From: Ceratobasidium sp. AG-K
Lineage: Eukaryota > Basidiomycota > Agaricomycetes > Cantharellales > Ceratobasidiaceae
Assembly (NCBI GenBank): GCA_037039685.1
Contig: JAWNGF010000008.1
Coordinates: 1,922,001-1,986,000 of the forward strand
Direction: 5' to 3'
DNA: 64,000 nt
Part shown: positions 1-10,685 of the stretch, piece by piece
Layout: each line of letters starts with the position of its first letter
Position numbering within the stretch: position 1 is the first letter of the stretch
Notes under the pieces: model-generated
The model's database searches: none
Seen by the model: only the letters and a program-made list of their open reading frames with translations
What the model was told of the DNA's origin: nothing
Program-made: the position numbers and the translations under genes

Positions 1-333
1 GAGGCGGAGCCTGTCGGGGCTACCGAGTCTGCGATCCCGGTAGAAGAGCCTGCGATCCCGGTCGAAGAACCTGCCAAGTCGCTGGGCGAACAGGACGAGC
101 CGCTGGACAAGACACCCGCGCGATCACCTTCGCCCTCCAGCCCAGCCTTGAGCCGCGAGAACACACCCGAACCACAGCTCAACAGCTACCGCGCAATACC
201 CTCGCTGCCACACTCGTCGTCCGATCTATGGAAAGATCAGGTCCGGGACAGGGACAGCACGCCGCCCAAGACACCCCCAAGAGTGCACGCGCTGCCAGTC
301 GAGACGTCGCCATGGGCCGAGGGGAGGGCGTAG
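1..333 (+). CDS. C-terminal end of an unidentified protein (5' cut by window edge)
   Basis: Frame 1 is open from the first base to the TAG at 331-333, about 110 codons. The peptide is Pro/Glu/Ser/Thr-rich and predicted disordered. It opens with two near-identical units built around Ala-Ile-Pro-Val-Glu-Glu-Pro, then has Ser-Pro and Thr-Pro dipeptides that could be proline-directed kinase sites. No folded domain or family signature is visible, so the protein is not identified. It converges on RPL21, with 131 bases between the two stop codons. No intron is needed in the visible part. Coding is supported by an open frame with high GC3 that matches the neighbouring host genes. Confidence 0.6.
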   Translation, partial: EAEPVGATESAIPVEEPAIPVEEPAKSLGEQDEPLDKTPARSPSPSSPALSRENTPEPQLNSYRAIPSLPHSSSDLWKDQVRDRDSTPPKTPPRVHALPVETSPWAEGRA

Positions 334-464
334 ATATGTATCATTGAGCTGACAATTCTTGTATTATATCTTCAATGTATCTCGCAACTGATGAACACAT
401 CCCGGCTGATGGACGATGATTTCATATGGAACGCATGGATTGATAGAGTACATAAACAAACACC

Positions 465-1085
465 CTAAATGGTAGTCTCGTATGGTACAGGCACGAGCGT
501 CTGGGGCTGGGCCGCCTCGCCCGCAGAGAGCGTGTATCCCGCTCGGGGCAGACCTGGCACACGCTTCATCGAGACCTTCTCTGTACTCCAATCAGCACCT
601 ACTAATGACACTATCGGATTACTCACCGCCCTTTTCCTTGGCCTCTTTGGACGTCACGGCATTATCCTTGACGCGGCGCAAGAAATCCTGTCGCGAGTTG
701 GAGTGGCGAATGTGCTCGACGCGGAGGTTGACTCGCTTCTCGAGGTACCTGTTTCCGACAATCTTCTTGACAATCACGGCGACAGCGCGGGGGGTGACGT
801 TGTACACGATACCCGTTCGTCTACAACGTTGTTAGCTTAATTCATGCACAGACCTATGGACCCACCCGTGGTAGAATTTGTGGGGCATGCCCTTTTGCTG
901 GGCCGCATTGGCCTTGATGTCGACGATATCGCCGATCCTGTACGGAACGACATAGGTCGATAGTTTTACGGGGCCATGCTCTGCGTCCATGAGCACCACA
1001 TTATAGAATAGTAGCTGTACGCACCCTTGAAGCCCCGCTTGAACATGTGGCGGGTACGCGCGCGGTAACCAAACGAGTGCGGCAT
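465..1085 (-). CDS. RPL21: 60S ribosomal protein L21 (eL21)
   Basis: Structural protein of the large cytosolic ribosomal subunit. Four exons read on the minus strand: 1085-1025, 980-866, 820-627 and 580-465, with GT-AG introns and correct phases, giving 161 codons plus TAG, the usual L21e length. The start gives [15 protein letters not shown], matching the family N-terminus. The core motifs [35 protein letters not shown] and [15 protein letters not shown] are all present, and the tail ends PVPYETTI. It is divergently transcribed from RPS9 with only 182 bp between the start codons. Nothing is missing, and the gene appears functional. Confidence 0.96.
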
Positions 1086-1267
1086 GGTGTCTGTCTAGCT
1101 GAGCAAAAGTGACGGTGTCCAATTGGGTACCTACCAGAGTATATTCAGTGAGTCCCTGCCGGATGCAAATTCCTCCTTCGGTGGCTTGGAACTAGCAAGT
1201 CCCACCATCCGAACGGAAGCAAAGTCCATCCGCACTGGTGATTGACTGACCACATCCTCAAGACACC
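1086..1267. promoter_or_regulatory. Shared bidirectional promoter of RPL21 and RPS9
   Basis: The 182 bp between the ATG of RPL21 (minus strand) and the ATG of RPS9 (plus strand) must hold both 5' UTRs and both promoters. No TATA box or CACGTG site is visible. The assignment rests on the position of two well-defined start codons facing away from each other. Co-regulation of two ribosomal protein genes from one interval is an inference. Confidence 0.6.
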
Positions 1268-2136
1268 ATGCCCAGGTGAGCCGGGTGCGAGCTGTAGGGC
1301 CGCCCGTGCTGATACTTTGTAAAGGGCCCCCAGGAACCATAGCAAGACGTGAGTTTACTATTATTACTGTCGATGTGTGCTGACTGGGAGATAGCTACAA
1401 GGTCCCCCGTCGCCCGTTCGAGTCGGCCCGTCTGGATGCGGAGCTCAAGGTACGTGCTTAGGTAGGAGGAGGTACAGGCGTTGAGACTTGGGTAGCTCGC
1501 GGGAGAGTACGGTCTGAGGAACAAGCGTGAGATTTGGCGCATCTCGCTCGTCCTGTCCAAGATTCGTCGTGCCGCCCGAGAGCTCTTGAAGCTCGAAGCC
1601 AAGGACCCCAAGCGTCTTTTCGAAGGCAGGTCCCCCCCTCTCCCACTCGGCATAAACTAATCAACTCGCCGTAGGTAACGCGCTCATTCGCCGTTTGGTC
1701 CGGATCGGCGTGCTCGACGAGAACCGCATGCGTCTCGATTACGTGCTCGCGCTCAAGATTGAGGATTTCTTGGAGCGTCGGTTGCAGACTCAGGTCTTCA
1801 AGTCGGGTCTCGCCAAGTCGATTCATCATGCGCGCGTGTTGATTCGCCAGAGGCACATTCGGTGAGTTCGACTTGTGTTTTAGCTTTTGTGATTCTGACC
1901 CTCGGGTAGTGTTGGCAAGCAGATTGTCAACGTTCCCTCGTTTGTCGTTCGTCTTGATTCTCAAAAGGTGCGTTCCCTCAATTATTTCATTGACTCATAC
2001 TTATAGATTATAGCACATCGACTTTGCGCTTACCTCGCCCTACGGCGGAGGACGCAAGGGTCGTGTGCACAGGAAGCGTGCAGCCGCCGCGGCGAACAAG
2101 GAGGCGGGCGGAGGAGACGACGAGGACGACGAGTAG
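1268..2136 (+). CDS. RPS9: 40S ribosomal protein S9 (uS4)
   Basis: Small-subunit ribosomal protein uS4. Seven exons: 1268-1275, 1334-1348, 1395-1449, 1496-1625, 1675-1861, 1910-1967 and 2014-2136, giving 191 codons plus TAG in correct phase. The first exon has only 8 coding bases and the second 15. Family motifs include [44 protein letters not shown], the S4 RNA-binding segment around [19 protein letters not shown], and [17 protein letters not shown]. The tail is Ala/Lys-rich and ends in an acidic run. The fourth intron (1626-1674) must use a GC donor (AAG|GCAGGT), because the nearby GT donor would create an in-frame stop. The stop codon lies at the breakpoint of the F-box duplication that follows. 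Confidence 0.96.
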
Positions 2137-4111
2137 GCTGGTTTCAGATTATGCTACATTCGGTCTATGCTTGGTGTACTCAAAATGTATCATGTCATGC
2201 AGTATTTTTTATGAGTGATTACTGGTTCTGTACTACTGGCCCCAACCTCGCACTGGGTACTCGCCTTGAGCAAATTCAATTTTGGGGCTAAATTGCGAGA
2301 GGTGTTGATGGATGTTATTTTGGGAATTCTCGTGGCCTTCGGGTTGGGTAAACTTGCAGCGCCAGACTACGATCTTGTCTGCGCGTATCCCGAGTATAGG
2401 AAGGCCGATCTCGGAGATGTCGAGATCGAGCAGATATAATGTGTCTAGTGGGATTTCTAGCAGCCCCTCGATGGAGTTTTGTATAAACGAGCCATATATG
2501 CTTAGATCCTGTAGGTGAGTTGTATGCGAGAGCGGTTCGACGATATTGTGGTGTAATTGTGGGGGGCCTGGGAAACGTAGACGGAGGTGTAATATATCCG
2601 AGCGTCCGAGAAAGGTTTGAAGGATAGGGCTGGTCGGGGAGGGTGGGCATATAGACAATCGCAGCGGCCCGGGTCCAGGCATAATCCAACGAATGAGCGA
2701 GTCGAGGTATTGAGAGGGGAGCTCAAGAACGAGTAGCTCGAGGTTATCAAAGCGAATAGGCGTGGTAAGTACATCTGAATCCAGTTGGTCAATTATTGGG
2801 TGATTGAACCGGAATATCTGTAGTCCTGGGCAAGATCTCAATGCTTTGACGAGCTCGTCTTCAGGGATTGGGATGGCCATGTCATGAGTGCTGATAATGT
2901 GGAGTTCGATGAGGTTCTGGTATGCTCTAGGTAATGGAAATAGCCAGGCCTCTTCAATACGTAGGACTGTAAGACCATATAGTACGCCTTGTTGTCCACG
3001 TACGGGGGAAGGGTTTGCCCAATCACTGTCTACAAGTCCGAACGGGACTAGCCTAGGTTTACCACGCCAATTGAATACTATGGTGCACTGGGAAAGCACG
3101 CCAGGGGCGCACACACACAAATATGCCAGAGTCGTATCAATCGCAAGGATACAACGCAGGCTCGCCGGAGGGTTGTTAGGCTGCTCGTCTACAGGTGATT
3201 CTATGTTCATTTCCATAGACCTAACCCTATGTCTGATCGGTTTAAGTAAGTTTCGGTCTTTCCATCTGAGTTGCGCCGAATGTTCGGTATTATCGCTGGC
3301 GTATGTCAAGTGAACATGCAACGGCGCATCACCTGCTCGGTCCGCGAATACGCATGCACGTGCTACTAAGCCTGGCTGGACGCGATCGAATGGAGCGAGG
3401 TCGATGTGAGACCATAGGGCTCGCAAACTGATGGCGACATCTCGCCAGTGGGCACATACGTGTGTGAGTCGGTCGGGGTACTCGGGAAATTCGATTGGTT
3501 TATTGACAGTGTCCCATCCACCGAGTCGGCATGGTTTACAGCACAGCACCAGGTAGAAGATTTCGCCTAGAATTTCTTTGGGCAGTTGGTTGATAAGCAC
3601 ATGCGAGTTCCGGGGTAGGCGTGTTTTGGTCAGGTCATGAATGGACTCATGAAGGGTTAGGTTTTCGACTTTTTCAACCATGTTACCTGCAAGCCGCGCA
3701 GTGTCACTGGGTTGCGATTCGTGGATTGGACTGGCGGGGCGTGGGATAGTGTGTTGATCGGGTATATTTTGGGTGGCATGAGCTCTAGGGTCTAGTGGTT
3801 CCGACATGGGTGCGTATAGCCAGCTAGTTTGTCCAAATATCTGAGGAGCCACGAGATATGATGGATTTGTGGGATTGAATCCGGAAGTGGCGAAAGACAG
3901 AAGCTGAAAATGACAAAAGTCCCTGGCGCCATTTTTGAATCCAAGCCAACCACAAGGAAAATCTCGCACCATCAGGATCAGACTTAATCCCGACGGGCAA
4001 CGGGGGATTACGGATTACTAAAATGGCTACATCGTAGAATCAGGTAGGTAGTGCGGAGCATATAGAGTTGAAGGAAATGATTTTATTGCTTCCCAAGGTC
4101 GAGAATAGTAG
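2137..4111. repeat. Tandem duplication unit, first copy (intact F-box gene)
   Basis: The unit begins directly after the RPS9 stop codon with ggctggtttcagattatgc. The second unit begins at 4112 with ggctggtttccaattatgc. The upstream end (about 4012-4110, 'attactaaaatggctac...') reappears at about 7113-7210 behind the second copy. The duplicated segment therefore includes what is now the RPS9 3' UTR. Confidence 0.85.
2233..3807 (-). CDS. F-box-like protein with C-terminal leucine-rich region
   Basis: Uninterrupted frame. The first ATG of the longest frame is at 3972, but the ATG at 3807 (MSEPLDPRAH) is the better start, because the decayed copy aligns from this methionine. That gives 524 residues. 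Near residue 70 an F-box-like helix pair (INQLPKEILGEIFYLVL) is followed by the segment THVCAHWRDVAISLRALWSHI, typical of basidiomycete F-box proteins. The rest alternates short hydrophobic Leu-rich strands, as in degenerate LRRs. The family role is to recruit substrates to an SCF ubiquitin ligase through Skp1; the substrate is unknown. It converges on RPS9 and is duplicated in tandem. Confidence 0.75.
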   Translation of the reverse strand: MSEPLDPRAHATQNIPDQHTIPRPASPIHESQPSDTARLAGNMVEKVENLTLHESIHDLTKTRLPRNSHVLINQLPKEILGEIFYLVLCCKPCRLGGWDTVNKPIEFPEYPDRLTHVCAHWRDVAISLRALWSHIDLAPFDRVQPGLVARACVFADRAGDAPLHVHLTYASDNTEHSAQLRWKDRNLLKPIRHRVRSMEMNIESPVDEQPNNPPASLRCILAIDTTLAYLCVCAPGVLSQCTIVFNWRGKPRLVPFGLVDSDWANPSPVRGQQGVLYGLTVLRIEEAWLFPLPRAYQNLIELHIISTHDMAIPIPEDELVKALRSCPGLQIFRFNHPIIDQLDSDVLTTPIRFDNLELLVLELPSQYLDSLIRWIMPGPGPLRLSICPPSPTSPILQTFLGRSDILHLRLRFPGPPQLHHNIVEPLSHTTHLQDLSIYGSFIQNSIEGLLEIPLDTLYLLDLDISEIGLPILGIRADKIVVWRCKFTQPEGHENSQNNIHQHLSQFSPKIEFAQGEYPVRGWGQ

Positions 4112-4199
4112 GGGCTGGTTTCCAATTATGCTGCATTCGGTCTATGCTTGGTGTGCTCAAAATGTATCATTTCATGCTGTATTTTTTACAGGTGATTCG

Positions 4200-5928
4200 C
4201 GGTTCTATACTATTCTTGTGCAAATTCGATTTTGGCGCTGAATTGCGAGAGGTATGGATGGGCGTCATTTGGGTATTTCCGGGCTTGGTTTCGAGTTGGG
4301 AGGAGTTGCAGCGCCATACTACGATCTTGTCCGGGCGTATTCCGAGTGAGGGGAGTTCGATCCCGGAAATGTCGAGATTGAGTAGACATAGTACATCTAG
4401 TGGGATTTCTTGTGATCCATAGTTGGCCTGTATTAACGAGCCGTGGATGCTTAGAACTTGTAGGTGAGCTGTATGCGAGAGCAATTCTACGACACTGTCA
4501 CGTAGTTGTGCGGAGCCTGGGAAACGTAGGTAGGTGCGCTATATGTGAGCGCCTGAGAAAGTTTTGAAAGATAGCGCCGATCGGGGACGTCACCAAAATC
4601 CTCTGACGCTAACGAGCGCCGGTTTGCTCATACGTGCTCGCTTGGGTAAAGGAGCACTCAGGAGTACCCGAGTGGTTGTGTAATTGGTGCTCCCATACCT
4701 AAGCGAGCACGCACAAGCAAATCGCCGCTCACGAGCCCAAAAGAGAACCGACCGATTTGCTTGAGGAGGGTGGACATATAGGCAGTCGGAGTGGCCGGGG
4801 TCCAGGCATAATCCAACGAACGAACGAGTCGAGGTGTTGAGGGGGAAGCTCGAGGACGAGTAGTTCGAGTTTACCGAAGCGAATAGGTGTGATGACTTTG
4901 TCTGCATTCGGTTGATCAATAATTGGGTGTTTAAATCGGAAAATCTTGAGTCCTGGGCAGGATCTTAATGCTTTGACGAGCTTGGTTTCAGGGGTTGGGA
5001 TGACCATGCCATGAGTGCTAATAATGCGGAGCTCGATGAGGTCCTGGTGTGCTCTAGATAATGGAAATATCCAAGCCTCCTCAAGACGTAGGACTGTGAG
5101 ACCGTATCAAACACCTTGTTGTCCACGTACGGTAGCAGGATTTGCCCAATCGCTATCTACAAGTCCGAGTGGGACGAGCCTCGGTGTACCATGCCAGTTA
5201 AATACTAGAACACATCAAGCAAGCATATCAGGAACGCACATACAAATACGCCATAGTCGCATCGATTGCAAGGAGGCAACGTGGGCTGTTCGGAGGATCG
5301 ATAGACTCCTCGTCCGTGGGTGAGTCTACGCTCATTTGCATAGACTTGATCCTATGTCTGACTGGTTCAGGTATATCTCGGTTCTTCCATCTGGGGTGTG
5401 TCGAGCGTTTGGTATTAGAGCTAGCATATGTCAAATGGACGTGCAGCGGCGCGTCACCCGCTCGGTCTGCGAATACGCATGCACGTGCTACCAAGCCTGG
5501 CTGGACGTGTTCGAATGAAGCGAGGATATGAGGCCACAAGCTTTGCAAGCCGATGGCGACCACCCGCCAGTGGGCACATACATGTGTGAGCAGGTCGGGG
5601 TACTTGGGAAATTCATTTAGTTTGTCAACAGTGTCCCATCCACCGAGTCGACATGTTTTCGAGCACAGCACCAGATGAAAGATGTCGCCTAGAATCTCAT
5701 TGGGAAGCTGGTTGATAACCGCATGCGAGTTCCGGGGTGGGTGTGTTTTGGTTGGGTCGGGAGCGGACTCGTGGAGGCTCAGATTTCCGATTTTTCAATA
5801 ATATTACCTACAAGCTATGCAGTGTCACTGGGTTGTAATCCGTGGATTGAACTGGTGGGGCGGGAGATAAGCTTTTGATCGGGTATATTTTGAGTGACAC
5901 GCGCTCCAGGGTTTAGTAGTTCAGACAT
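4200..5928 (-). pseudogene. Decayed tandem copy of the F-box gene
   Basis: Fragments in different frames match the intact neighbour in order. The N-terminus with MSELLNPGARVTQNIPDQ is at 5928, the F-box-following block THVCAHWRVVAIGLQSLWPHI near 5570-5600, the middle Leu-rich block around MVIPTPETKLVKALRSCPGL at 5007, and a C-terminal block TAHLQVLSIHGSLIQ near 4480. Frameshifts separate the blocks, and a foldback insertion interrupts the coding region around 4585-4763. No continuous reading frame remains, so the copy cannot make the full protein. Confidence 0.85.
4613..4736. repeat. Foldback (long imperfect inverted repeat) inserted in the F-box pseudogene
   Basis: The left arm (4613-4657) and right arm (4687-4736) are imperfect reverse complements. 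Each contains tgctcgctt or its complement aagcgagca, and each ends at the loop with ggagcac / gtgctcc. The loop is about 29 bp. The intact F-box copy lacks the whole stretch at the aligned position, so it is an insertion of about 180 bp (about 4585-4763). Size and structure fit a short non-autonomous foldback or MITE-like element. No clear target-site duplication was found. Confidence 0.65.
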
Positions 5929-6069
5929 CTGTACATATAGCCAGCTAGTTTGTCCGAGTGTCTTGAGAGCCACGAGATATGATAGATTTGTGAGATAGAG
6001 CCTAGATATAGTGGAAGACAGAAGATGCAAATGACAAAAGCGCCTGGCGCCATTTTTGGACCAAAGCCA

Positions 6070-7110
6070 ATTTCAACAAATCCTTGTTTGATGTAATCTC
6101 ACAGGTTCCACGCGTGTGAGACCTTGCGAAGAGCTTTAGCGCCGCGCGCTTTCCTCGTTGTATGCGCTCCCGCATGCTTACCTCCCGCCCGCAGGCACCT
6201 TTCTCGGCTCGCCAGCCGTTTATCACCGCCGCGTTCGGTCACTTTCCGTATTTGCTCAGGTGAGACGCTTCTCCCAGCCGACCAGGACGCTTCCTGACGT
6301 CCGAACCCTTCGCGCAGATCGTCATCCATCCTGATGCGATATTGCCATTAAGCGCACGGCCGTGCATGATGCTTTTTGGCAGTTAGGACCTCGCATTGAG
6401 ATGGCTGACGGTATGTGTCTGTTTGTCGCATACAAACACCGACTCACCGACGCGCATAGAAAAATGAAGGGGGGCATTCCTCGAATGCCCCGCTCGCCCG
6501 CTGGCGTTGTTTTCATTTTCTTTTTCTCGCGCTTCACGCGCCACGTCCGTAGCTTTCAGCTGATTATCGCTTGCCCGCTGGCGTTGTTTTCATTTTTCTC
6601 GCGTTACCCGCCTCTCCTCTCCCTAGGTTTTTTGTCTCAGTCTTTTCTGTTCTTCTCGGACACTTCCTAGTGATTTTATCTTTTTCGTAGTTATAACTTT
6701 TGGGGAGCCGCCTTTCCGATCCTTTCCTCTTATGCTCGGACCCAAAAACGGTGACGCTTCACCTTCAGGCCTTTTCCTCACGACCATTTTTTCAAATTCG
6801 GTATTTCCTCTCGGACTTTTTTCTTTTTTTCTTTCGTCTATCGCTACTGCTCGATGTCCTCGCTGCTGCCTCTTTTTTCGTTCACGCTTTGATGTATTTT
6901 GTAGTACGCGCTCGGATGGCCCACCCACCCTCGCGCTTTGCTCGTGTCTCGGCAATTCCACTCTGTTTCCATTGGGCAGCCGCTCCGCCATTTCCCGCGT
7001 GATCACATAAGCCAGGACACGACCTCGTCGTGTATTTTCCTCGTCGTTCATCGAGCACGGGTTGAACTCCAATTTCATTAGGGCCAGCCTAGTTTTGAGG
7101 CGCAACGGGA
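6070..7110. other. About 1 kb insertion of unknown nature within the duplicated segment
   Basis: In the first copy, the sequence upstream of the F-box gene runs continuously from the 'ctggcgccattttt' block (near 3928) to 'attactaaaatggctac' (near 4013). In the second copy the same blocks are at about 6046 and about 7115, about 1 kb farther apart. The extra DNA is pyrimidine-rich on the plus strand. It contains a direct repeat of 24 bases (6496-6519 and 6573-6596, gcccgctggcgttgttttca...). ORFs in it look like by-products of the CT-rich strand. No terminal repeats or transposase were recognised. Confidence 0.5.
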
Positions 7111-7210
7111 GATTATACAGTTACTAAAAATAGCCGGATTCTAGAATCGGGTAGGTAGTGTAGCGCATATAGAGGTGAAAAGTATGGTTTTATTATTCTC
7201 AAGACGGGGA

Positions 7211-8072
7211 ATAGTGTGGCCCCTCGGAGCCTGATACTACCCATTATTTTGACCCGTGCATGACGGGCAAGTAATTGACTTTGGTGGAATCACACTACGA
7301 CAGAGCACAAAGCTAACAGACGTGCTTTGGCCACGGCCCCAAATTAACCCTTCCCGTTCCTAAGTCCCTTTATCGCTTCATAGTCTCCGACAAGACAATG
7401 GATGGAAATGGATGGGTTTTCTGAGCCAGTCCCGCGTTCTAACTATACCTAGTGTACAACGTACCATGGTTCATCCGTCGAGTGCAAGTGGGAATAATTA
7501 TAATTGAAAGATAGTTAATCCCTGGGTGATAGGGACTATACGTGGAAGCGCACAGCCGGTTTTATCCAAGGTGGCTATTGCACTTGGCCAGGTAGGGTCT
7601 TTGTCTCCACTCGGTGATACGTGGTACACCGAATGCGGTTGACCCACCCGCGTGCCTCCGTTGCCTATCGCCCGTTTACACATGCTTTGCTTCTTGGTGG
7701 CCATTCCTAGTCCGAATGAGAGTAGTGCCAATATTGGCGTTTGCTCTGGTGTTTTCCACCCTCTGGATTACCGAACAGGCAAGGCTTTTAGTGGGAGCAA
7801 ATTCCAGGCTGAAGGATGAGTATTCACGTGACCTGTGATCGGGCCGACCTGCGTCTTTCCGGTGCCTGAAATGGACAAAACGCCAAGCAAGAGCACAGGG
7901 TTCGGTAAAGGCGGGGATCGTCCATGGCAGAAATAAAATCGCACTGCCTTCGGATCCGCTAGCAACATACAAACCATCAGTTTTGGTTTACCCGGCCGCT
8001 GTTTATATACCCATTGTCTGCTCAATTCTTCCCTCACCTCTTGTTTCTACTTTTTTGCGTTCTAGTTTAATC
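7211..8072. other. Intergenic region and promoter of the copper radical oxidase gene
   Basis: No supported gene. A CACGTG palindrome lies near 7825 (tattcacgtgacctg), about 250 bp upstream of the oxidase start. The last 60 bases before the ATG are pyrimidine-rich, as is common upstream of fungal start codons. Confidence 0.4.
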
Positions 8073-10685
8073 ATGGCTTCCCGGGCCGTCACTCTCTTTA
8101 CTCTTAGTCTGCTGAAGCTCACCAATGCGGTTCAGCCTTCACGCAAGGGCTCACCTGGCACCTTCGAAATCGTTGGCGAGTCTGGCGTGTCGGCGCAGCA
8201 ACTCTTTTTGGGTGCCGCTAATAAGGTATGCCTACCTCCTTTATTGCCAAGAATGCTTCTAAGATATTCCAGGTCTATATCATTGACAAGGTCGAGAATA
8301 ATCCTGTTTCAGTGAACGGTGTAAGTGATTGTATTACCAGCTCGGCACGCCGGCTGACAGTTGGATAGCATCCGGCATGGGCCACGGAATACGATACCGA
8401 GACAAACACGTTTCGAGCGATGGATATTGTCACGAACACATTCTGTGCTGGTGGAAACATGCTGGGAGACGGAAGGTGGATCAACATCGGCGGAAACCAG
8501 CCTGTCAAGGTAAGAGGCTTTCTGTCGGGGTGTCTGCATGCATAACTTTTTTGTGGTAGGGCAATGGTGTAACTCACCTGGCTGGGGACCCAGATGACCC
8601 CTACAAGGTAAGACTGCTCGTAGAAACACGGTGTAGATTCTGACAATGTCACAGGGCGGCGACGGCGGACAATCCATTCGGTGAGTAATCCCTATTTGTT
8701 TTGGATCATCCTAACTGTTTGCTAGACTCTTCAAACCATGCATCAATGCCAAGTGCGAGTGGACTATGGATCCAGTGAATATGACAACTCGCCGATGGTA
8801 TCCCACAGTAGAGGTTTGTTGTGAACATACTGTCCTCTGTCAGCTTCTGACTGTTCTCAAGGGGCTGGCCGACGGGTCGGTGATCATCATTGGAGGCAAT
8901 CGATATGGTGGCTTCGTGAACTCTGGTGGGGTGGTTTAAATAACGTGTATGGTCACCTAACAATGCACCTCAGAGGGGGATAATAACCCAACGTTTGAGT
9001 ATTATCCATCCCGCGGGTTGGAAATTACACTGCCAATTTTAATCCGAACTCTGCCAGCCAATCTCTATCCCCTGACATGGTTGCTTCCTAGCGGTGAGCA
9101 CGTCCTTCGGATGTAGACCCGGGTTTAATTTTCTTGCAGGTCGACTGTTCATTCAGACCAACTTTGGAACGGAACTATTTGACATGGCAAGTTTACCCCT
9201 AGCTTCACCTTCTCAGCTCACAGTGTTTTTAGGAAACCAACGAGGAGCACCCTCTCAAAGATGTTCCCAACGCCGTGCGCACTTATCCAGCGTCAGGCGC
9301 CTCGGTTATGCTTCCCATGACTCCTGCCAATAATTGGGTAAGGTCTCTGCTTGATACTTCGCTCTCTAGCTCACACTCTCTAGACCGCTACGATCCTCCT
9401 TTGTGGTGGTTCCGACCTCCAACCTGACCAATGGCGCGTTGGTGACTCGCTTATCCAGTGAGTTATGAGCATACATTTGAACTGAATCGCAAAAATTCAA
9501 CTTTATTGTTGGAATCCAGGCATTCGGCTGATGCCTCATGCGTATCAATGAGCCCCGACGTTAGCACCGACTGGGTTACTGAGGATGACCTTCCTTTTGG
9601 TCGCACCATGGGCAACTTTATTTTGCTCCCAAATGGCAAGGTGCTCTTGGTTAATGGTGCCAACACCGGTGTGGCTGGCTACGGAAACGAGAACTGGGGT
9701 GTGTAATTGAATGGGTTATTGTCTCATTGCGCTGACACCCCGCTAAGTTGTCGGCCAGTCTTATGCAGACGAGCCTCATTATCAGCCGCTCATTTATGAT
9801 CCCGAATCGCCGGCCGGATCGCGCTTTGTTTCCAAGGGACTTTCTGCGTCTACAGTTCCCCGCATGTATCATTCAGCCGCAACCCTCCTTCCAGACGGCT
9901 CGGTATTTATCAGTGGTAGCAACCCGAATGCTGGTATGTCCTAATGAGCTTCCATTTGGAAGGCTCGGCTAACACGCCTCATCCAAGATTATGTCGCCCC
10001 TACAGCAGGTTACAAGTACCCCACTGAGTACCGCGTTGAGGTATGGTGATACATCATGGTATTGTCATGGCCTAACATACCGTTTGTAGCGATTTTATCC
10101 TGATTATTTCAATGAGCACCGTCCCGAACCCACTGGCGTTCCAAAATCATTGACTTATGGCGGCAAATACTTCAACTTGACCTTGTCCGCCAGTGATGTC
10201 GGAGAACACACTGACACGCTCAAAGTTGTGATAATCCGCACAGGGTTTTCTACGCACGCAATGGTATGCGTTGCAGAGTTCTCGTAAATCGTGACTGACA
10301 GGCTCCATTGTAGAATATGGGTCAACGTATGGTCGAACTCGCCAGTTCGTATACGATCGCCAAGGATGGAAGTGTCACCATGCACGTTTCGCAACTGCCA
10401 CCTAACGCTAACATTATAACTCCCGGTCCTGCCTGGTTGTTTGTACTTAGCAATGGTGTCCCCTCCGTCGGTCAAGAGGTCATGCTTGGATCTGGTAAGA
10501 TTGAAACCCAACCCATCTTGTCGGTTCAGGAACTCCCCAAGTCGATGATCGAAACTGAGAATGGTGCCAAACCTGCTCCTGAAGGAGGTAACACCCACAA
10601 CAGCAACAAAAACGCCGGTTCCCGTATGCGTGTTGCAATTGAGCTTGTTCCCAGTGTGTTCCTGCTCATTTGCTTGTTTTCTTGA
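8073..10685 (+). CDS. Glyoxal-oxidase-like copper radical oxidase, secreted and GPI-anchored
   Basis: Extracellular enzyme of the glyoxal/galactose oxidase family, which oxidises aldehydes or alcohols and makes H2O2, often for lignocellulose-degrading peroxidases. A signal peptide (MASRAVTLFTLSLLKLTNA) starts at 8073. More than ten short introns split the gene. The expected metal-radical residues can be placed: Cys in CAGGNMLGDGRW (about 8440), Tyr in NPTFEYYP (about 9000), Tyr-His in MYHSAATLLPDGS (about 9865), and His in GFSTHAMNMGQR (about 10250). After a Ser/Asn/Gly-rich spacer the protein ends in a hydrophobic tail (VPSVFLLICLFS), indicating a GPI anchor. One intron (9187-9232) has a GC donor (ATG|GCAAGT). 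The substrate cannot be told from sequence. No broken exon was seen. Confidence 0.88.

Larger units (their letters stand above)
4112..7210. repeat. Tandem duplication unit, second copy (decayed, with two insertions)
   Basis: Homologous to 2137-4111 through the downstream region, the F-box gene body and the upstream region. The copies have diverged by many substitutions and small indels. The second copy carries a foldback insertion near 4585-4763 and a further stretch of about 1 kb (about 6070-7110) with no counterpart in copy one. Confidence 0.8.

Noticed and set aside
1258..1964. Two minus-strand ORFs of 131 and 168 codons
   Set aside because: They lie antisense to the exons of RPS9, whose conserved protein is on the plus strand.
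6623..7105. 160-codon Lys/Arg-rich ORF on the minus strand
   Set aside because: It is the complement of a CT-rich stretch; composition is explained by nucleotide bias and no domain is visible.
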